A stretch of DNA of 34,000 nt from Endozoicomonas sp. YOMI1 (GTDB lineage Bacteria > Pseudomonadota > Gammaproteobacteria > Pseudomonadales > Endozoicomonadaceae): the NCBI RefSeq assembly GCF_024606345.1, contig NZ_JAHHPM010000046.1:1-34000 (forward strand), in the 5' to 3' direction. The translations under genes and the position numbers were made by a program. The notes beneath the pieces were generated by a model. That model did no database searches. It was not told the DNA's origin and saw only the letters and a program-made list of their open reading frames with translations. This document shows, piece by piece, positions 28,819-34,000 of this stretch (position 1 is the first letter of the stretch; each line of letters starts with the position of its first letter).

Positions 28819-31515
28819 TCATCGTTTTCTTTCCTTCTTAAATACCCAGCACTTCACGGTTTTCTTCATCAGCCGACTGTCTACTGCTGCATGTTTGACC
28901 TTGAATGCGTAGCGGTGAGAGTTGGTCAGCAGCTTCTGCAGGGCATTAATGTCCAGACGGTCCTGCCGGTGAATCTCCGCAATCTTGCGGTAGTGGTTGA
29001 AATTGATGGCAATCTCGTTTTCGTTTTTGCTGTGGTTCAGGTATTCGCCGTAAATGCCTTCTTCCGCGCTGTCTTTGTAGCCGGTGTCGTTCATGTATTC
29101 GTACTGGTCCCAGAAGGCCTGCACTAATGGGTGATCATCCGCCAGGCGCTCTTCACGAATATGGGCACGCTGGAACAGATAGCTCTCCAGCATTTCACAA
29201 TGCTGCTGGGTCAGATCCGGGAAAAGAACGGGCAGGGCATAACCGGCTGCGGCGATCTGGGCATAGCACTTCACGACACGCTCAACTTTCAGAGAGCCGT
29301 TATCGGTGAAACGCTGGCGACACTCGGCAAACTTTTTGAAGTACACATCCAGAATCTTGTTTTCATTTTTCAGGGCTTCATCCAGAAATCCGGATAGCTC
29401 TTTTACATCCATGGCGGCCAGACGTTCGGCAATATCTTTGGTGCCTGGCTTGTGGTGTTTTTTGTCGGCGTGGCAGTGCACGATACGCTGCATCAGTGCT
29501 TCGGAACCGTCCACCTCGGCATTCTGGGAGAAAACCAGGGAGCCCTGAAACAGGTGTTCCTCTACTTCGTTATTTCTTCGGGCAACACCCAGGGTACCTG
29601 TGCCACGTCCGTTATAGAGTTTTTTCATCTGGTCAAAGTTGACGCCACCTTTTTTTGCGGTGTCTTTGTAGTCCGGTGCATTACGGTCGGATTCGATCAA
29701 CACCACCGGCATATTGGATACGGAGTTAAACGTGCGGCGCAGGCCTGCCGGTGTGGCGTCGTTCAAGTCGAAACCTTCATAGTCTTCACGGCCCAGCAAT
29801 GCCCAGCAGAATTCCAGTGCTGTGGATTTACCAGCACCGGGTTCACCAGTGAATTCCATAAATGGCCAGCTTTTCTGCTGCTTGCGGATTTGCTGCACAA
29901 ACAGGGAGCCGAGGTAAAACGCCAGCAGGCTCAAGCCTTGCCAGTGGAATGCAGTTAGGTAATCCAGTATCCATTCCGGCTTATGTTCGCCCCCGGTATG
30001 GATACGAATGGATTTCAGGCTGGTCTTGATGCCGGTTTTGGGCAGGTCAAAGTAGCCTTGTTTGTTCAGGTCGATACGCTGGCCGCCGTGATAGGCATGG
30101 TCCTGAAAGACCCAGGCATTCACTTCCTTGTCATAACCGATAAAGGGCAGGGAGCCGACACGCTTGATCTTGCGGTTTAGCCAGCCATCCCGCAGGTTCT
30201 TCAGCTGTCGTGCATTGCCGTCAAAGGTGCCACCGTGGGTATTGTTCAGCAGTGCCTTATTAAATGAGCTGGGGCTTTCCAGATTACTGCCGTCAAACTC
30301 CACCAGTTCACTGGGGGCTCCGTTGTAGTAGTCCAAATGAAAAACGTACTTACGCTCGCCCAGAATGTCGTCTACCTGCTGATAGAGAAATTCCGGTGTG
30401 CAGTTGCTGATGCGGTCGATCTCCACATACTTGATAAACAGCTCTTTGCCTTCGTTGGAGTTGATGTCTATCGGGTCGCTTTCTTCACCAGACTTTTCTC
30501 CAGATAGCGCCTTTTCAACATCGGTGCCTTTCTTGAAGGCATAGATGGCGTTGGCGTAGTCCAGAACAAACTGAGCCCGCTTGTTGTGCAGATAGTAGTA
30601 GTACGCCTTTTCCTCTGGGGAGCTGGACATAAACAACTGGCCACGATAGAAACAAAGCTCAAAAAACTTGTCGTTAAGTTTGTTGGCCCGGTACAGATCA
30701 TCCCAGTCGCCTGAATCTTTTTCCGGTGGTGCCAGGGCAACGGAACAGGCCTCATTCATGACCCTCAGTTTTTCGATGTGCTTTTTGGTGTACCTGCGTC
30801 CTGCGGGTTCGTTGTCCAGGGCGATTACCCAGGTCACATCTTTTTTCTGATACTGCTTGATCAGGTTTTCTGGAAAGTTGTTGCAGCTGAATGCCGCTAC
30901 GGCTTTTTTACCGGCGTGTATCAGGGCGATGGCGTGAAAGATGCCTTCCACTATCCAGATATGGTCACCCCGGTTGATCTTCATTCCGGCAGGCATCCAG
31001 ACATCGCCTCGATAGACCGAGCCGTCTTCCTTGCGCAGGCCTGCAAAGTTTGCCCTCTGGCCATTGCTTTTTGACTTGTCGATCAATCGTTCCCAATAGC
31101 GGGTTTTCTTGTCGTCGAGATAGAACCGGATGGTGTCGCAGAACTCTCCGGTGCCCGGGTCTCTCCAGGCTTCTTGCTGGTAGCTTCCCTTGATTTTTCC
31201 CAGATCAAATTGCCGGTTGTGGGCGAGGTAAGCATCAGCCGTAGCGTTGGGGTTTTTCTGAGTTTTTGGAAATCGCTTGCTGTAGTTTGTGAACAGCTCT
31301 GGCAACAGGTTTCTGGTGGTTTCTTCATACTGGCAATTTCCTTCCCGTGAGCATTTCACCTGCCATGGCTGGCGCTTGCGAACAAACAGTTCCTTCTTGT
31401 TGCAGGACGGACAGATGCCTTTGCGCAGGTATTCGCCTTTGTCCTTAAAGTCAAACCGGCGATCGTTGAGCAGGGCGTCAACGATTTCGGCTTCCTGTAT
31501 CTCCTGTGAATACAT
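28819..31515 (-). CDS. P4-alpha-type primase-helicase
   Basis: An 898-residue replication protein. N-terminal zinc ribbon: Cys35, Cys38, Cys55, Cys61. Toprim-like primase core: 'WIVEGIFHAIALIHAG' near residue 188 and 'WVIALDNEPAGRRYTKKH' near residue 230. The C-terminal helicase has Walker A 'GEPGAGKST' near residue 557, 'PVVLIESDRN' as Walker B, and 'SLVFSQNAEVDGSEALMQRI' as sensor. P4 alpha (777 residues) combines primase, helicase and origin binding in the same order. The origin-binding part is probably the C-terminus. It lies between the AlpA-like gene and the iteron array it would recognise. No rolling-circle gpA is present. Confidence 0.9.
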   Translation of the reverse strand: MYSQEIQEAEIVDALLNDRRFDFKDKGEYLRKGICPSCNKKELFVRKRQPWQVKCSREGNCQYEETTRNLLPELFTNYSKRFPKTQKNPNATADAYLAHNRQFDLGKIKGSYQQEAWRDPGTGEFCDTIRFYLDDKKTRYWERLIDKSKSNGQRANFAGLRKEDGSVYRGDVWMPAGMKINRGDHIWIVEGIFHAIALIHAGKKAVAAFSCNNFPENLIKQYQKKDVTWVIALDNEPAGRRYTKKHIEKLRVMNEACSVALAPPEKDSGDWDDLYRANKLNDKFFELCFYRGQLFMSSSPEEKAYYYYLHNKRAQFVLDYANAIYAFKKGTDVEKALSGEKSGEESDPIDINSNEGKELFIKYVEIDRISNCTPEFLYQQVDDILGERKYVFHLDYYNGAPSELVEFDGSNLESPSSFNKALLNNTHGGTFDGNARQLKNLRDGWLNRKIKRVGSLPFIGYDKEVNAWVFQDHAYHGGQRIDLNKQGYFDLPKTGIKTSLKSIRIHTGGEHKPEWILDYLTAFHWQGLSLLAFYLGSLFVQQIRKQQKSWPFMEFTGEPGAGKSTALEFCWALLGREDYEGFDLNDATPAGLRRTFNSVSNMPVVLIESDRNAPDYKDTAKKGGVNFDQMKKLYNGRGTGTLGVARRNNEVEEHLFQGSLVFSQNAEVDGSEALMQRIVHCHADKKHHKPGTKDIAERLAAMDVKELSGFLDEALKNENKILDVYFKKFAECRQRFTDNGSLKVERVVKCYAQIAAAGYALPVLFPDLTQQHCEMLESYLFQRAHIREERLADDHPLVQAFWDQYEYMNDTGYKDSAEEGIYGEYLNHSKNENEIAINFNHYRKIAEIHRQDRLDINALQKLLTNSHRYAFKVKHAAVDSRLMKKTVKCWVFKKERKR

Positions 31516-31524
31516 GGCGGCCTC

Positions 31525-31797
31525 TTATGCGGTTTGTTCTTTGTGTGCTTGACGGGCGGCCAGGGCTTTATCCAGTCCTGCCGGTTCAATGGGTTTTACC
31601 TGGTCCAGCAGGGCAGGGTTTTGCTGGATGATCCAGCGGTTGATCAGGGAGCTTGGCCACATTTCCTGACCCATGATAACGATGGGCTCAGGGATCAACC
31701 CTTCCTTGCGTTTCCGTAACAGGGTGTTGCGGTGGATGCTCAGAAGTTCGCAGAGCGCCTTCTGGTTAAATAGCTTGTCTTTTGCGGTATCAATCAT
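31525..31797 (-). CDS. AlpA/excisionase-like DNA-binding protein
   Basis: A 90-residue protein with a MerR/AlpA-like helix-turn-helix (LFNQKALCELLSIHRNTLLRKRKEGLIPEPIVIMGQEMW). First gene of the leftward early operon, divergent from the repressor and just before the primase. In P2/P4-like phages this place belongs to cox/vis-type genes that antagonise the repressor and assist excision. The C-terminal 30 residues are a helical tail. Start taken at the ATG of MIDTAKDKL. Confidence 0.78.
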   Translation of the reverse strand: MIDTAKDKLFNQKALCELLSIHRNTLLRKRKEGLIPEPIVIMGQEMWPSSLINRWIIQQNPALLDQVKPIEPAGLDKALAARQAHKEQTA

Positions 31798-31840
31798 TGA
31801 AACGTACCTTTGCGTGCTCTAGACTAACGTTTAAGCGATT

Positions 31841-31908
31841 TAGTGCTACATGATGCACTTAAATGCACTATTCATTACTTATACGTAATACTAATATCGT
31901 ATGCGTAA
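31841..31908. promoter_or_regulatory. Operator-like dyads of the lysogeny switch
   Basis: Between the divergent AlpA-like gene and repressor. One set: TAGTGC (31841-31846) with TGCACTTAAATGCACTA (31854-31870), giving inverted and direct copies of TGCACT. Second set: TTACTTATACG (31875-31885) and CGTATGCGTAA (31898-31908), inverted arms of the form TTACNNATACG. These are probable operators for the repressor and the AlpA-like protein over the two promoters. Confidence 0.7.
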
Positions 31909-31938
31909 CACATCAAGAGAAAAATACAGGGGCATGCA

Positions 31939-32556
31939 ATGGTCGTTTTTATGGGTGACAGTGAGCGTCTTGGAGACCGGATCAATTTTGCGGTGGAGTT
32001 TGCCAAGAAAAATAAAAAGCAGGTGTCTGACCTGGTGGTTCATTCCGGCATCAGCCGTGCTCAGTTAAGCCGGTATATCAATGAAACCAATGAACCCACT
32101 GTTAGCCGTATGGTTAAGATTGCCAACTTTTGCGATGTGGGCCTGAACTGGCTGATGACCGGGGAGGGCGAGCCCCTGGAAACAAAGCCTTATATTGATA
32201 TTGCCTTCCATGATCACAGTGAAGATTCAGGCCCGGTTAAGTTTGAACGGGATTATCTGGAGAAGGTGTTGCGCCTGAAAGAAGATGATTGCCTGATGTA
32301 TACCAATACCAGCGACGCCATGATTAACCGTGGGATCTACAACGGCAGCTTAGTGCTTGTGGATCTTACCCGTCAGAGAGGAGACGATGTTTACCTGATC
32401 ACCATTAACCAGGACACCATGGTCAGACGGTTGCAGTTTTTGCCCGGTGGCCAGGTGAAAGTTATTTCTGATAATGAAGCCTATGAAGATTACACATTGC
32501 CAGAAGCAGAAGTGAGCGTGGTTGGTCGTGTCGCCTGGGTGGGTGGTGGTCGTTAG
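31939..32556 (+). CDS. CI-like repressor with inactive S24 peptidase domain
   Basis: A 205-residue repressor (first of two close ATGs, 31939 and 31951). Helix-turn-helix at about residues 10-73 (QVSDLVVHSGISRAQLSRYINETNEPTVSRMVKIANF). C-terminal LexA/S24-like fold from about 110, with 'MYTNTSDAMINRGIYNGSLVLVD' aligned to LexA 'SGMSM'. The catalytic Ser is Ala127, and the catalytic Lys, expected in 'TVKRL', is Arg163 (MVRRL). Self-cleavage should therefore fail, and release from repression needs another route such as an antirepressor. The integrase gene begins 3 bases after the stop codon, so both are in one operon. Confidence 0.88.
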   Translation: MVVFMGDSERLGDRINFAVEFAKKNKKQVSDLVVHSGISRAQLSRYINETNEPTVSRMVKIANFCDVGLNWLMTGEGEPLETKPYIDIAFHDHSEDSGPVKFERDYLEKVLRLKEDDCLMYTNTSDAMINRGIYNGSLVLVDLTRQRGDDVYLITINQDTMVRRLQFLPGGQVKVISDNEAYEDYTLPEAEVSVVGRVAWVGGGR

Positions 32557-32558
32557 TT

Positions 32559-33758
32559 ATGGCCCGGGCGTTGTATTTTTATGATCCGAAATCAGAGAAT
32601 TATATAGGAGAGTTTCCACACGACCCCGAAGTGGGTTTTGTCGCCAGTCGCCGGGGCATCCGCAGAAAGCTGTGCGATGCTTCGGATGTTGATCACCTTT
32701 CCCCCGAAAAACTCAAGGCTCATGTTTGGGACCGTTATCTCAAGGTTGAGCGTGAGCTGCGTAATAAGCAGATCAAGCAGCAGCGGGAGAAAGAAGAAAA
32801 GCAACGAGCCAAGAAAAAACTGTCTGTCTCAGCTGCCTTGGAGCTTTGGGAAAAAGAGCTGAAAGCAACGAGTATGTCGGCAGATACCATCAGCAATTAT
32901 ACCCGGTCAGTCAGGCTGTATCTTGAAGCGGTGGAAGATCACCCGCTCAGGGAGTTTGACCGGGAGCGTAATATTCAGTTTTACCAATTCCTTTCTGTTA
33001 GGCCAAAAGACAAGCATTCCAGGGAGCCGCTGTCGCCTGCTACCCAGAATAAACACATGCGCCATTTTTCGGCCTTTCTGGTGTGGGCTGCTGACTCTGA
33101 ATATATCGAACGATATTACAAGCTGAAAAAAGCCAGCGTGCCGGATAAGGATATGGACACTTACGAGATGGCGGATCTTACCCGGGCTCGCCAGCTGCTG
33201 GAAAAGAGACTGGCAGAGTACACACGGCCAAAAGATATCTGTGCAGCTCAGAATATGCTGCGTGCTTTTATGGTGGCATCCCAGACCATTCTTCGCTTGG
33301 GCGCAATATGGTCTTTGCCTTTATCGGCCATTGATATGAAACGCAGGGTAATCCGGATTCAGGAAGTGAAAGAGCTTGGCTGGGTACCCAAGAAAATGAA
33401 GTTTCCAAATAAGCCGATCAATGACACGTTGTTCAAATTCCTGCAGCAGGATCTGGCCAGGCGTTCACCCCGTGAAAAGTGGTTCCTTGATAAAGGCGAC
33501 GGTAGCCAGTGGCACAAAGACAAAAGCAATATTTCCCATTATGCAGCGGATCTGTTCAAAGAGCTGGGCCTGCCGCGCATCAAGCCTTTCCATCATGCCT
33601 TTCGTGCAACGATGATCACTCATCTGTTAAACCATGGCACCAAGCCGACAGACGTTCAGCAGCTGGCTGATCATTCTTCGCTTGCCACCACAATGAAGTA
33701 CTTCAACACGCGCAAAGCATCCCAGGACGCAGCCACTTCTAATCTCCCGGAGCTATAA
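32559..33758 (+). CDS. int: Tyrosine integrase
   Basis: A 399-residue tyrosine recombinase. The arm- and core-binding region is residues 80-190. Catalytic residues: first Arg in 'ILRLGAIWSLPL' near residue 248, H346-x-x-R349 (HAFR), His372 and the Tyr381 nucleophile in 'HSSLATTMKYFN' (9 residues after His372, as usual). It starts 3 bases after the repressor stop. Its end lies close to the tRNA-Leu fragment (33862), the usual place of att, with direct repeats at 33797-33816 as possible arm sites. Confidence 0.95.
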   Translation: MARALYFYDPKSENYIGEFPHDPEVGFVASRRGIRRKLCDASDVDHLSPEKLKAHVWDRYLKVERELRNKQIKQQREKEEKQRAKKKLSVSAALELWEKELKATSMSADTISNYTRSVRLYLEAVEDHPLREFDRERNIQFYQFLSVRPKDKHSREPLSPATQNKHMRHFSAFLVWAADSEYIERYYKLKKASVPDKDMDTYEMADLTRARQLLEKRLAEYTRPKDICAAQNMLRAFMVASQTILRLGAIWSLPLSAIDMKRRVIRIQEVKELGWVPKKMKFPNKPINDTLFKFLQQDLARRSPREKWFLDKGDGSQWHKDKSNISHYAADLFKELGLPRIKPFHHAFRATMITHLLNHGTKPTDVQQLADHSSLATTMKYFNTRKASQDAATSNLPEL

Positions 33759-33796
33759 AAAAATCTTTGCTTGGATGCAGGGCAGGGGGTCGGTTT

Positions 33797-33816
33797 GTGT
33801 CAAATTCGTGTCAAAT
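33797..33816 (+). repeat. Two direct repeats of GTGTCAAAT near att
   Basis: Copies at 33797-33805 and 33808-33816, 11 bases apart (one helical turn), between the integrase gene and the tRNA-Leu fragment. Direct repeats in this position commonly serve as integrase arm-type binding sites. Function inferred. Confidence 0.55.
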
Positions 33817-33861
33817 GTAGGGTGTTGTGTTTGTAACTTGTTGATATTTATAGTTTGTACT

Positions 33862-33921
33862 GGGGACTTAAAATCCCTCGATCGCAAGATCGTGCCGGTT
33901 CGAGTCCGGCCTCGGGCACCA
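33862..33921 (+). tRNA. tRNA-Leu (UAA) 3' fragment, attachment core (attR-type)
   Basis: The anticodon stem-loop (GGGGA, CTTAAAA, TCCCT with anticodon TAA at 33869-33871), the variable arm, the T arm (GCCGGTTCGAGTCCGGC) and the 3' acceptor with CCA are all present. The 5' half (acceptor 5' strand and D arm) is replaced by non-tRNA sequence before 33862. This is what an integrated phage leaves at one border when it recombines in the anticodon region of a tRNA gene. It lies about 100 bases after the integrase gene. Not expected to make a functional tRNA. Confidence 0.88.
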
Positions 33922-33945
33922 TCCAACTTTTTTCTTTAAAAGAAG

Positions 33946-34000
33946 GGCGAGTTAGCAAAGCGGTTATGCAGTGGACTGCAACTCCATTTAGACCGGTTCG
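33946..34000 (+). tRNA. tRNA-Cys (GCA), 5' portion, cut by window end
   Basis: Starts with the 5' acceptor strand GGCGAGT, which pairs with ACTCGCC seen at the 3' end of the left copy, and runs into the T arm where the window ends. The anticodon GCA is at 33978-33980. It follows the tRNA-Leu fragment after 24 bases. Bases 33965-34000 equal 1-36 of the window. Confidence 0.92.

Overview
The window is essentially one complete temperate P2-like (contractile-tailed) prophage of about 33 kb, lying between tRNA genes of a gammaproteobacterium. The host call rests on the tRNA-Cys and tRNA-Leu sequences, gammaproteobacterial-type ribosome-binding sites and a P2 layout. The tail genes (DUF2586 sheath, DUF2597 tube, DUF2590 baseplate protein) match the kappa/K139-like branch known from vibrios and other marine gammaproteobacteria. 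The exact host genus cannot be read from the sequence.

Layout. 1-55 is the 3' part of a tRNA-Cys; 56-537 has no convincing gene; 538-942 is a small membrane-protein gene that may be a lysogenic-conversion cargo gene. 969-18867 (all minus strand) is the late region in P2 order, read from right to left: scaffold/protease, capsid, small terminase, head completion, two tail-completion proteins, sheath, tube, lysis genes, tail assembly chaperone (with a programmed -1 frameshift), tape measure, baseplate and fibre genes, and a baseplate hub/spike block. 19027-22254 (plus strand) carries the large terminase, the portal and an Ogr/Delta zinc-finger late activator. 22283-26794 (minus) is an accessory/early block: unknown proteins, a C5 DNA methyltransferase, a membrane protein with a C-terminal helical domain, a Rha-family regulator and an Arc-type repressor. 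26944-27834 (plus) holds a second Arc-type protein, a DUF4177 protein and a YidD-like protein. 27844-31797 (minus) is the replication block: an AlpA/excisionase-like regulator, a large P4-alpha-type primase-helicase and, just beyond it, 13 copies of a TGGTAAT iteron in about 360 bases (putative origin). 31939-33758 (plus) encodes the repressor and a tyrosine integrase. 33862-33921 is a 3' tRNA-Leu(UAA) fragment (attachment core), followed by another tRNA-Cys cut by the window end.

How it works together. The repressor and the divergent AlpA-like gene form the lysogeny switch around operator-like dyads. The primase-helicase and iterons drive replication in place of the P2 gpA rolling-circle initiator, which is absent. 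Ogr then switches on the divergent late promoters between the scaffold and terminase genes. The repressor has lost both catalytic residues of its S24 peptidase domain, so induction probably does not follow the RecA-cleavage route.

Most interesting points: (1) a tail-fibre/adhesin gene ending in what looks like a diversity-generating-retroelement variable region, with no reverse transcriptase or template repeat in the window; (2) the iteron array beside a P4-type primase in a P2-type phage; (3) a lambda-type GGGAAAG frameshift site in the tail chaperone; (4) the catalytically dead repressor; (5) attachment-core geometry suggesting that the duplicated segment includes a whole tRNA-Cys; (6) an unassigned seven-gene accessory block with a membrane regulator and an atypical methyltransferase.
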